Below, piece after piece: positions 10,865 to 20,003 of a stretch of 64,000 nt of DNA (positions are counted from its first letter, which is position 1; every line of letters starts with the position of its first letter). Origin of the DNA: Lentinus brumalis (taxonomy: Eukaryota > Basidiomycota > Agaricomycetes > Polyporales > Polyporaceae); assembly GCA_001792895.1 (NCBI GenBank), contig MARA01000002.1, positions 682,001-746,000 on the forward strand, written 5' to 3'. The notes beneath the pieces were generated by a model. That model saw nothing but the letters and a program-made list of their open reading frames with translations. It was not told where the DNA came from and ran no database searches. Made by a program: the position numbers and the translations under genes.

Positions 10865-12606
10865 CTACCGACCCTTGTCCTCCGCCAGGATCGCCTCGTT
10901 CAGTTCGTCCAACGGGGCTAACTCCCGCTTGTCCACTAGATCGAACTGCCATCACTCCGGTCAGCCCGGCCAGGGTCCATATATCCCGTCCACGCTGCAT
11001 GCTCACCTCGTTGACGAATAGGAAGAAGTGGCGGTAGCTAGTGTTCAGATGCGCTGTAGGAAGAGCAATTACGCAGAATGATGAGCGGTCGCGCTCTCCG
11101 ATAGTTAGCGTGCTTACCCTCAATCCCCAGCGCGCAGATGTGGTCAAAGTGATTGCTGTAAAGGTGCGCGTACACCCGGAAAAGTCGCCGGAAGAGCCTG
11201 CCAATCGTCTCCCTGAAGTTCTTCGGGAATGGCTTGCCTGTCCAGAACCCGATGGTGAGCGTGTAGACCCACGAAGCCAAAGTCAGTCTAAGTCCACGAA
11301 GGCGCCGGTGGCCCTGTCTCCCTTCTTTCCACCGCAGAACCGAAGGGACCGACCTCCGAAGTAAGCACAGGCTCGGTCCCCTCCTGTCTTTCCGACATAT
11401 GTCCGCCGGGGTGCACATCCACGCACTCGCTCGCTCTCGAGCCGGCCGCGGTTCAGGATGGAGGGTTCACGATGCTGAGTGGAAGTCCATCCGCCCAAGG
11501 ACTTCCACTATTCGCCCAGCGACCGCTTCCAGTTCCACTCGTCAGAATGAAGTCCACCGGTGGCAGCGATCCCCAGTGGGCCTGTCTCGATCCCGGGCTG
11601 CTGCACATCCCTCGACTCATGATCATGGGGTCACACCAGTGGAAGTGGAAGTGGACCAATCGGATAGGCAAAACAGTGGGAAGTCCGGGCCAGTCCCACA
11701 GCACTTTCTCGGCCCGGCGCGTTCAGGATCATGCTTGTGCCAGAAACGGAGACGCACCCATCTCACTCGGGAACAGCTCCTCGTTATCCAGCAGCCCTTG
11801 TGCCCAGTTCATCAGCGCGTCGACGTATTCCGGGGCCGGGAGCTTCGTCGCCTTCTTGTACCGCACCCCGTCTTCCCAGAGGTACTCGTATCTGCACGCG
11901 CGCGCGGGGGTCAGCTTCGACAGCGGGCAGAAGGCTCCTCCATCCCCGGCCGGTCAAGGACGGATACAAAGACGAAGACGAACCGTGGGCCGGCAGACAT
12001 GATCGGACACTGCGGGGGAGCGTTGTAGCGGTCAGCATCGCGGGAGAAACAGACGAGAACGCGCCCCGGGGGCAGATGAAGGGAAGACCATGGGAGGGGA
12101 GGGGAGCAAACGCACCTCCTGCGCGGTGCAGAACTCGGTCACGGTCCCGTAGAGCATGTTCAGGTGATTGAAGAAATCCACCGCTGCCGAGCGCCGCCGG
12201 GAATGGAACGCAGGAAGGCAGAAGAAATCGAGAAGTCGCGTCGGCGAGGGTGTCTCCATGAGAGTAGAATGGGCGAGAAACGGGTGCGTACCGTGCACTG
12301 CGAGCCATTCGTTCAGGTCCTCGCCTTCCGGGAGGCGCACCGCGAGACGGAGGTTCCCTGATCCCTGCGTTCCCCAGTCAGAATCCGTCCAAGCGGCTCA
12401 ACTACAAAGCTCGAGTAACTGAAATATCATGGGACTCACGAGAGTCGCCTCAGCGTACTTGCGTAGCTGGTACTGCTTCGTTCCCTCGGGGACATCTTTG
12501 CGAGGCTTGAACGTCCGCGTCTTCCCTCTGGGTCAGATCGACGCGTTATCAGACGCTTCTAGGACTGTCAACACAAGTAGCCTCACAGTCCGAAGAAAGC
12601 CGACAT
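10865..12606 (-). CDS. MOB1: MOB1 kinase activator (MEN/Hippo pathway)
   Basis: Nine exons: 12587-12606, 12440-12527, 12292-12364, 12116-12183, 11984-12009, 11758-11891, 11118-11237, 11007-11053, 10865-10945; 218 residues, the usual Mob1 size. Mob1 binds and activates NDR/LATS kinases for mitotic exit and septation. Conserved blocks appear in order: TFKPRKDVPEGTKQYQLRKY, LPEGEDLNEWLAVH, FFNHLNMLYGTVTEFC, CPIMSAGPR, YEYLWEDG, KPFPKNF, RRLFRVYAHLYSNHFD, AHLNTSYRHFFLFVNEFDL and KRELAPL. The zinc ligands are kept: the Cys pair in EFCTAQECP and the His pair in AHLYSNHF. Two exons are tiny (20 and 26 nt). Intron 11238-11757 is 520 nt, about ten times the local norm, and the residues on either side are contiguous in the family, so nothing is missing. 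Confidence 0.95.
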
Positions 12607-13168
12607 CTTGAGAGACTAGTTGGAAACCAGAAGACGAGCGAGGTAGGTATAGCGTGAGGTCAGAGGACGGACGTTGGAGGCTCAGAACGGGCAAGCCAGT
12701 AGATAGCCGCCCATTACGCTTGATCGAGCACTTGAGATCTCGATCGCTGTGGACTTATCTAATCTTATCTACTCCCCATCTCGCGTGTCTGAAAGTGCGA
12801 AGTTATGATACGTTACAGAGGGGCCTGGCAGTGGCACAGAGGACGTCTCAACATCCAGAAAGACCATGCACACGCAGGAGAACGACGTGGAGACAAGACA
12901 ATGTGATAACTGGTGCTATGGATACAGTTTGGCGGGGGTATATGTACACGTACATGCACGGTGGTTCAACCTATGGTAACAGGATGATGAGGACAACAAA
13001 AGAATCATAACGGAGCAGGTATACAGACGGTGTGCGTAGTGACACAATAACAGAGACACGGGAATGGAGAGAGGGAGATGGATATAACAGAGCGTCCACG
13101 ACATGCCAGATGCCGTGTCGTGCAAGTTCAACAAAGAGAGCGCGAGGTTCGAGCCGGGAGGAGTCTAC
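12607..13168. other. Intergenic region: MOB1 promoter side and HMG gene 3' flank
   Basis: About 560 bp with no supported gene. It must contain the MOB1 promoter and the 3' untranslated region of the HMG-box gene, both on the minus strand. Confidence 0.5.
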
Positions 13169-14588
13169 CTAGTGGTACCACGCGGCGAGCTCACTGCTGT
13201 CCAGCACCGCAGAGGCATCGGTGCCATACACCGCGCTGGCGTCCAGGGTGAGGTTGAGCGCATCGTGCGGGGATGCACCGTTATCCGAGAGGATGGGCGC
13301 GTGGAGGTAGTCCCACGTATCCGGCGATGGGGCCTCCTGCTGAGACGTGCTCCCGGTGGCAGCAGCACTGTAGGACCCTTGAGCGAGCCCAAGGTCGGCC
13401 TCGACGGAGCCCTCGCCCTCATGATTGAAGGTGAACTCCGCCCGGGTGGGGTCATTGAACGTCGAGGCCTCGGGTGCCTAGAAGAAGGGCCCTCAGCATG
13501 AGTCTCGAGACACGGCGAGAAGGGAGGACAAAGAGCGTACCGAGTCGTCACCCTGGAGTGGCTGTTGCGTAACCTGTGTCATCCAATGCGCGAACATTTC
13601 GGGATTGACGTTGTGCGAGAAGCCTGGTACAGACGGGTGGTAGTCGGACATGCCATGGGGACCCATCGCCCCAAGGTGCGCCCCCGGAGGAATAGCCATA
13701 AAAGGCGGGGCAGACGCGGTGCGCGGAATGTCGGGCGTATGAACAGGCGACGGATGGAGCGACGGCGGGAGGGAACGATGCGAGGGAGGTGCGAACTCAG
13801 CGTGAGCGTCGACGCCGCGGCGGGACTTGGACTTGCGAGGGCGGGGAGGAGGAACCGCGGGCCCAGTGAGACCGATGTAGCGTTCGCGAATGAAGCGGAT
13901 GTGGTCCTCGGTGTTCTGGGGGATGTCGTCGGGGGAAGCCTTGCGGCGGGACGGCTTGCGCTCGGGGGAGAACTTGTAGTTCGGGTACATCTTCATATGT
14001 TCCTCGTACTTCTCGGCCGCCTTCTGGTGCCAGTACGCTTTCTGCTCCGGGGGGAGCAGGTTCCAGCACTGGCCCGCGACGCGGCTGATGTTCTGCTGCC
14101 GCTGCTCGACGTCCTTCGGGATCTGGCCCGTCTTGATCATGTCGGAACGGAAGAGCATGAAGGCGTTCGGGGGACGGGGGATCTTCTTCTTCTCTGGCGT
14201 CGCTCGGGCCGCAGGACTCGGAGTCGCAGAACGCGAGCTCGACGGCTCCGAGGGTGGCGCGGGGGTGGTGGACGGGGACGGCAAGTGGGGAAACTGACCT
14301 CCTAGCTTCGCCACGATGAAACTCCCGATGTCCGCCAGCTGATCCCGATTGTAGACGTGCGCTGGGGAAGGCGCGCGCGAGGACTGCGCGGACCCGCTCA
14401 ACGACCACCCGCCCCCGGCCACCCATTGCGCGTCCGGAGGCGGCATCGCGCCGGGCGATGAGGCCGAGGATTGGGTGGAGAAGGGGGAACTAGTGTTCGC
14501 GCCTGATTGGGAAGGTCGTTAATGAAGAAAGAGTGTGGCCCGGCGAACGCGAATACTTACGGCTCGGCTGCTGGTGCTGGTGCTGCAT
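13169..14588 (-). CDS. HMG-box transcription factor (MATA_HMG/Sox-like)
   Basis: Exons 14561-14588, 13541-14502 and 13169-13477 give 432 residues. The protein starts MQHQHQQPSR and has Ser/Pro-rich flanks. The HMG box at about residues 117-190 begins IPRPPNAFMLFRSDM and continues through NISRVAGQCWNLLPPEQK, YWHQKAAEKYEEH and MYPNYKFSP, followed by a basic RKPSRRK. The PRPPNAFMLFR start is typical of the MATA_HMG group that includes fungal mating-type and pheromone-response regulators. The last exon reads APEASTFNDPTRAEFTF and ends DSSELAAWYH; it is found only by splicing intron 13478-13540 (GTACGC...TTCTAG). DNA binding is well supported. A role in mating or development is only inferred, and no pheromone, receptor or homeodomain genes are nearby. 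Confidence 0.85.
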
Positions 14589-15666
14589 GTTCTGGTGACC
14601 GCGGAGGTAGAAGAGTGGTGTGGTGTGGTGTGGTGTGGCCTTGCTGGAGGCGGCGACGCGAGAAGAAAGGGCGGGGAAGGCAGGGGAAGTCTACTGTCCT
14701 GGCGAAAGCGCGACGGACGGCTTTATAGCGTGGCCGAGAACGACTCTGACGCTGACGTACACACATGAATGAAGATCGAAATAGGAAGGACACCTTGGTA
14801 CAATCACCCTACCCCGCCTGGGGTGTCACAGAACTCACAGGTACGGGACAGCAAAGAGTCAAAGGGAAATGTTGCGTCACGTGACCGCGATTAGAGTTTG
14901 CACCCCGCGTTTATGGTAGAAACGTTCCATCCACGCGTCCGGAGAGGCTCAGGCAGCCTGCAGGCAGCCTGCATGCAGCCCCGGGTAAGCATCGTGTAGC
15001 ACCATCGGATAATGCAAGCACTCACCACAGACCATCGCACTGTGCGTTGATTACTATCTGTGGATGCGGGACCGCCGTGTCGGGTGCGCGACTTCATTTT
15101 TCTTTCTGGGATTACCGAAAGGATTCGCCGCGAAGTAGATGTGTGATCGTCTGGGGATGTGGGTGGAAGAAGACTCGAAGGACCGCTATGTTGGGAGGAA
15201 CTCGTCTAGGCGCCTCGACAGGGAGACGAGGAGGTGGGAGTGCGAAGATGCACGTTGTGAAGGGCCCTCCTCCTGGTGAATACATCTTCGCAGCGGCCAT
15301 AGTGTTGCATGTCGGCCGCTAACGCTCATTCCGCAGCTGTGACCAGGACCGCCTATAGCCGCCTATGTACGCATGTTGGCCTCGAGGTCACAACGAGGTG
15401 TGCGCACAACGCGCGTGCCCTTCCCGCTGTGCTAGTATATAATGCACTACGGGATTTGAGGTGGGTTCCAGACTTTCCATGCCCCCCGTCCGTAGCTTTG
15501 TCGCTTTCACTCGCTTCCTCGGTGCATCAAGTGGGCGGAAGGGAGAAGGAGCGGGAGTCGGTCGGGGTTCGGGGCACAGCCACTGCGCACGCCGACGAAC
15601 AGGTAGGTGGTCGTCCCTGGGCCTGGAGTTCGAAGATGGTCATCGCAGTATGATTATGTGTACATA
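14589..15666. other. 1.1 kb upstream region of the HMG-box gene
   Basis: No supported gene. It contains the promoter of the HMG-box gene, with the (GTGGT)n repeat close to its ATG, and the 3' flank of SUA5. Short open frames lack family signatures. Confidence 0.5.
14615..14638. repeat. Pentanucleotide microsatellite (GTGGT)n
   Basis: Almost five perfect units of GTGGT, starting 27 nt upstream of the HMG-box gene ATG at 14588 (on the coding strand, ACCAC units). It lies in the likely 5' untranslated region, so length changes could affect expression; that effect is inference. Confidence 0.8.
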
Positions 15667-16962
15667 CTATAGGTCTAGCCATACAGAGTCCCCAGCGGCC
15701 TTTCGTACGCGATTCATGACCGCGAGACCTTCTCGCTCCTCCTGTATCTCTTCTATGAGGATGAGATCGACCTTCGCCTTGTCCAACGAGAGCAGCCCAT
15801 CGAACAGTCGATGTGCAGAGACGGCGGGTTCCGCAAGAGGACCGAGTGGATGCTCGGTCCAACGCACGTCCGGGAGGGAGGCCGCGCGCAACCTGTCTAG
15901 TAGAGGCGAATCCGAGGGAGCCAGCACCCCGACGTGGAGCGACTTGCCTTGTGTCCGGGCAACCGCCTGGATGGTGTCCAAGAAGGCTGTCAACGATGTC
16001 CGTGCAGTGTGTGGAGGCGGCTGCGATTGCGTCCACAGAAGCGTCACCGGTACGCTCGGTGAATAGTGACGGTACTTCATCCCAGGTGTGGTCGGCGCCT
16101 GCTCCAGCGCCTCGTCGCGATAGTCCCGTCGGTGAACGAGCACCCTCGGCGCAGGCACAACATCCGACAGGTCCTCCAGTATGACGCGCTCCAGGTCCTC
16201 GACGGTCACCCCTCCAGGACGCAAGACGCGTAGATTCCCATCGTCCTGCAGGCCGTCCACGACAGTGCTTTCCAAGCCGACCCCGCAGGGACCGCCGTCA
16301 AGAATGACCCCGAGCTTTCCCTGCAGGTCGTCGTAAACGTGCTCTGCACGGGTCGGACTCGGCTTGCCGGACGAGTTCGCGCTCGGAGCAGCCACAGGCG
16401 CGTCGGCGAGCGCAATAAGCGCCCTCGCGACGGGATGGGAAGGCATCCGGACTGCAACGGTCGGCTGGTTCGCAGTGATGATAGAGGGGACGATGGACGG
16501 GTCCGAGGGAAAGAGGAGGGTGAGGGGCCCGGGCCAGAAGTGCTTCATGAGAGTCTCGTACGTGCGGGAGATCGCGTACCCCGCGGGAAGGACTCTCTCC
16601 AGCATCTCGCGGGACGAGACGTGCACGATGAGCGGGTTATCTGGGGGGCGGCCCTTGGTCGAGAAGATCTTCGCTGCGGCTACGGGCTCCAGGGCTAGTG
16701 CTCCGAGGCCGTATACCGTCTCGGTCGGGAACGCGACTGTCTTCTGGGCGCGGAGCTCCTCGGATGCGCGGCGCAATGCCTCCTGCGTTTCTTGAGATGT
16801 GATTACGGGTGTATCGGTGGGGAAGGAGACTGACGCAGGGTCGCAGCGCAATACTTCAGTCGTGAAAGCCATGGTAGAATGTGGGTTTCGGATGGGCGGA
16901 GCGGGAAGTCTTCGGCGTGTAATTCTAGGGAGAAGATTTCTCAGTCTCTTCAGAGCATTCAT
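15667..16962 (-). CDS. SUA5: Threonylcarbamoyl-AMP synthase Sua5 (YrdC plus Sua5 domain)
   Basis: Single exon of 431 residues from ATG 16962, or 401 from ATG 16872. Sua5 makes threonylcarbamoyl-AMP from threonine, bicarbonate and ATP, the first step of t6A37 synthesis on ANN-decoding tRNAs. The YrdC core is clear: KTVAFPTETVYGLGA, STKGRPPDNPLIVHV, TVAVRMPSHPVA and PSANSSGKPSPTRAEHV. The linker and Sua5 domain follow (GMKYRHYSP, then VGVLAPSDSPLL). The first 31 residues, starting MNALKRLRNLLPRITRRR, have many Arg/Lys and no Asp/Glu, like a mitochondrial presequence. The first ATG has a weak context (TGTATGA) and the second a strong one (ACCATGG), so leaky scanning could give mitochondrial and cytosolic forms. 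A GTG further upstream is not a credible start. Confidence 0.95.
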   Translation of the reverse strand: MNALKRLRNLLPRITRRRLPAPPIRNPHSTMAFTTEVLRCDPASVSFPTDTPVITSQETQEALRRASEELRAQKTVAFPTETVYGLGALALEPVAAAKIFSTKGRPPDNPLIVHVSSREMLERVLPAGYAISRTYETLMKHFWPGPLTLLFPSDPSIVPSIITANQPTVAVRMPSHPVARALIALADAPVAAPSANSSGKPSPTRAEHVYDDLQGKLGVILDGGPCGVGLESTVVDGLQDDGNLRVLRPGGVTVEDLERVILEDLSDVVPAPRVLVHRRDYRDEALEQAPTTPGMKYRHYSPSVPVTLLWTQSQPPPHTARTSLTAFLDTIQAVARTQGKSLHVGVLAPSDSPLLDRLRAASLPDVRWTEHPLGPLAEPAVSAHRLFDGLLSLDKAKVDLILIEEIQEEREGLAVMNRVRKAAGDSVWLDL

Positions 16963-17302
16963 ACAAAAGCAGCCCAGAGCTTTAGGGAAGAACAGATATC
17001 GATGGAGATGAGTCACAGCCCTCTAGGTTAGTGTGGGATGGCTGCGCGATGTTGCTCATGGTAGGAAGTTTGCAAGTCACATTTTGCGCTGACCTCACAC
17101 ATCGATCTTTAGGCGCCCGCAGCGAACCAGTACAACATCGCCGTCGCTCGGATACCCGCTGTCGTTACAATATACAGAAAGATCACATTCACTAACCATA
17201 GGAGACATGATCGTACCGGACATATGAAACTGCAGAGTCGACAAGAAACTAGCTACACGAAGAGGACAGCCTGAGACAGTAAGGAGCATACACGCTGGGA
17301 GT

Positions 17303-18234
17303 CTACCTTCCCGGGCCACCCATCATGCGAAGTCGATCCGGGTGGATACCACCAGGTCCGGGAGGGCCAGAAGGCTCACCATTCGAGGGAGGAGGGCCGC
17401 CCTGGGAAGGGTTGAAACCATTCGGAGGGCCGCCGAAGTTACCTCCAGGAGGTCCGTTCGGACCGGGAGGGAAGGGAGGACGAGGACCGGGAGGCCCGCC
17501 GTTAGCGTTGGGAGGAATGGGGGCATGCCTGAGCGACGCAAGTCAGAAATGTTGACGCAAGGGAAGGAGAAGGAACGCGATGACTCACCTGGTGGCGGGA
17601 ACCCGCCTGGCCCCATTCCCGGAGGACCCATCCCAGGAGGAGGCATGTTCGGAGGGAAAGGGGGCGCACCTGGGGGCCCCATCATTCCGGGCGGCGGCAT
17701 TCCGCCTGGAGGCATCGGGGGACGGCCTGTGCGCCGTCAGCGACGAAGAGACACAGGAGAGCTGGGGGACGTACCACCAAAGGGAGGAGGACCACCAAAC
17801 GGCGGCGCACCGTAGCTCATGGGCGGGCCACCAAAGGGAGGACCGGGGGAGCTAGATGTTGAGGACCAAAGCCAAACCCACCGGGAGGGGGAGCACCGCT
17901 CTCGTACGCAGCTGTGATCTGGTCAATGATGCTCTGCGCCTTGTCGTGACCGAGTGCTGGAACAGAAGTCAGCAATCATCTCAAGTGCAGCATTTGTGGA
18001 ACGTACACGCATAGTAGTCCCTGACGTTAGCGAGATGGTTACGACCGCTGTTGTGAGCCTTGCGAACTGCAAACGTACGTCAGACATACCCCCATGAAGA
18101 ACCAAGTGTTGAGAACTTACCAGAGGCCGAGTCGTGGGTCAAGAACACATCGCAGTAGTCACAGTAGTGTTTCTGCAGTGCAAAGTGTCAGCATATAGTC
18201 CACTGAACAAGCATAGCAGGATACGCACTGGCAT
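17303..18234 (-). CDS. YHC1: U1 snRNP protein C (U1-C), zinc finger plus Pro/Gly-rich tail
   Basis: Exons 18229-18234, 18121-18172, 18007-18066, 17775-17956, 17589-17726 and 17303-17528. U1-C stabilises pairing of U1 snRNA with 5' splice sites. The first exon codes only Met-Pro. The U1-type C2H2 finger then reads KHYCDYCDVFLTHDSASV and RKAHNSGRNHLANVRDYYA, followed by LGHDKAQSIIDQITAAYE, matching the family almost residue for residue. The tail is rich in GPP, GMPP and GGPP. Two single-base losses break the tail: at TT 17859-17860 (AA on the coding strand; AAA restores SSPGPPFGGPP) and at GGGGG 17519-17523 (CCCCC; six C restore PPIPPNANGGPPGPRPP up to TAG at 17303). The gene is head to head with LSM3, another splicing gene. 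Confidence 0.9.
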
Positions 18235-18436
18235 GGCTGCGGCTGTTGACTGCAGTGGGCTGGGGGTAGCAGACGAAGGTACGCGCGCCTTCTGTTTGGC
18301 TGTGGTCGCGCGTTTACATCGGAGCTCGAATCAGGTCACGTGTCTCTACCGCAGCGCGTTCGCGTCGAAGTCGAGACTGTCTCGGTTTACCTCCTGGCAC
18401 TGACTCTAGAGGGTCTCCTCGCACTCCTGCTTCGCC
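18235..18436. promoter_or_regulatory. Bidirectional promoter between U1-C and LSM3
   Basis: Only 202 bp separate the two start codons, which point away from each other, so both promoters must share or closely abut this interval. The stretch is CpG-containing without a clear TATA box. Shared control of two spliceosomal genes is inference from geometry. Confidence 0.6.
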
Positions 18437-18898
18437 ATGGACGCCTCTCATAGCGGGATTCAAGAGCCCTTCGATCTTATACGACTCTCTCTGAGCGAAC
18501 GCGTTTTCGTGAAACTGAGGGGCGATCGCGAACTTACGGGTGTACTACATGTCGGTCTGGTACACGGACAGTCACCGCGCATATACTGAAAGACTTTTCA
18601 ACTAGGCATACGACGGGCACATGAATCTGATTCTCAGCGACGTGGAGGAGACCATCATGATCGTGGACCACGTAGACGGTGCCCCCGAAGGTCATGCCAC
18701 CGTGAATGTGAGCTTTGATCGTAATACTTCTCTACCTTGCCCTTATCCTACTCCATACAAGGTTGCGAAACGAAAGATGGAGATGCTGTTCGTCAGAGGA
18801 GACGGAGTCATTCTCGTGCGTTCCCTTCATGCTGTCTGCTGGCGTATCTTCTAATGAAGTACATTTCGTGATAGGTATCTCCGCCATCCAGAACATGA
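18437..18898 (+). CDS. LSM3: U6 snRNA-associated Sm-like protein LSm3
   Basis: Exons 18437-18550, 18606-18707, 18762-18815 and 18875-18898; 97 residues, the normal size. LSm3 is part of the LSm1-7 ring (mRNA decay) and the LSm2-8 ring (U6 snRNA binding). The Sm1 motif reads [20 protein letters not shown], then [21 protein letters not shown], and the Sm2 motif [12 protein letters not shown] before SPPSRT. Start ATG 18437 (GCCATGG) is strong. The donor of the first intron is GTCGGT, an unusual but workable form; the reading phase and the HAYDGHMN match fix it. All three introns are in phase 0 and 54-59 nt long. Confidence 0.93.
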
Positions 18899-19117
18899 TG
18901 CCCCCACGACCTCCAGTGATCGCCAACTTGCATTCACCGGTGAACCGCGTGCTTGCGTGCGTGCCAATATACTTTTCGGCCATCGCCACGCCCCATGTCA
19001 CTTCCCCGTATTCCAGCCCGCTGTCGCATATGTTGTATTAAAAGTGTATACCGGACACACTATTCCCGCAACAAAACGAGGAGAACAAGGAGTTGGTGAG
19101 TCGATCGCGCGGTCAAG

Positions 19118-19857
19118 CTAGATGAATAACCTTGAATGAACTTCGTCGGGCCTCGGTGTAGGAACGCTGGAGGTTGTTGCAGGAGACTCGGTCGTCTCCG
19201 GGAGTTGCGCTTCTGGAGCGTCGTCGGAATCGGGCGCGATCGCACCCTTAGGCCATGTACCCTCGCGTATCCATCCGGCTTGGAGGATCTTGAGCTGCGA
19301 TGGAGTGAGGTGAGCACTGTACATCAGACGAAAATCGAGGCAACATTCGGACGCACCACAAGAGTGAGAGGTAGTGGATGCTTCAATCTCGCCCCGCCAA
19401 GCAATCCACGCCAAACCCTGTCCACCCCAGTCTGCCATATCACGTCGTCCTCCAGCGCGTCAGGTGTGGCGAGGAGCGTTTCGAGTCTTCGACGCGAAGA
19501 ATTTGCTTCTGTCGGACGTGAAGGGGCTTCGCCTGGTGCTAACCATAGAGCTCTTCGCGCGGCGAAGTAGTCCGGGCCCGGAGGCGGCAGATCGGCAGCT
19601 GCGAGACGTTCTTGGTAGGGAGACATGGCCGCGTCGTGGGTCGTGGTGGGGTGCGGGCTGAGCGCGTCCTGGGCGAAAGGAGCACGGGGTGTCAGATCTG
19701 ATGGCGTGCGCAAGTCAAGGGCCTTTATGGGCGGTGTCCGGAGGATTTGTGGGCATCTTGTGGGCGGTTCATCAGGAGAAGAGGGGACTGTGATGATAAT
19801 GGCGGCAGGCGGAGGGACAGGCTCTCCTAATCCAGCCTTCTCACTTAGAGTTAGCAT
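19118..19857 (-). CDS. Conserved-looking fungal protein of unknown function
   Basis: Exons 19357-19857 and 19118-19294 (intron 19295-19356, GTGCGT...CGCAG) give 225 residues. The N-terminus is Pro/Ser/Thr-rich (VPPPAAIIITVPSSPDEPP). The middle has YQERLAAADLPPPGPDYFAA, followed by RALWL, and LEDDVIWQTGVDRVWRGLL. The second exon starts LKILQAGWIREGTWPKG and ends in a disordered acidic and Pro-rich tail. Aromatic-rich segments suggest a small folded core between disordered ends. I do not recognise a family and assign no function. The gene is head to head with GRR1, with 146 bp between the start codons. Confidence 0.6.
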
Positions 19858-20003
19858 GGGACCCGGAGGAGCATATTATCGCGCGCGCTTGCCGCAGTGG
19901 GACATCGCTATGTCTGCCCGCTGACGTAAGCACAGCACAAGGACGAACTCCGCGTGCGGCCATCATCCCAACGAGCTCGAGCCCGTCCTCGCCGTCGACC
20001 ACG
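19858..20003. promoter_or_regulatory. Compact bidirectional promoter (unknown gene / GRR1)
   Basis: The two divergent start codons are separated by 146 bp, the shortest divergent spacer in the window. No TATA box is evident. 5' untranslated regions must be very short or the promoters overlap. Confidence 0.5.

Noticed and set aside
11238..11757. A snoRNA in the long MOB1 intron
   Set aside because: I could not find a convincing pair of C and D boxes or an H/ACA layout by eye, so it is listed only as a question, not as an RNA gene.
13141..13168. A GGTTCGAGCC stretch resembling a tRNA B box
   Set aside because: No A box or cloverleaf can be built around it; it lies in the 3' flank of the HMG-box gene.
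13165..13551. Minus-strand frame with Arg/Pro-rich protein at the 3' end of the HMG-box gene
   Set aside because: Splicing of intron 13478-13540 puts the true last exon in another frame (APEASTFNDPTRAEF...), which ends at TAG 13169 and continues the HMG protein.
17323..17715. Alternative non-Gly/Pro C-terminus of U1-C (ending VSTRIDFA)
   Set aside because: Its second half loses the Gly/Pro pattern at a C run; the neighbouring frame continues the pattern to TAG 17303, so a missing base is more likely.
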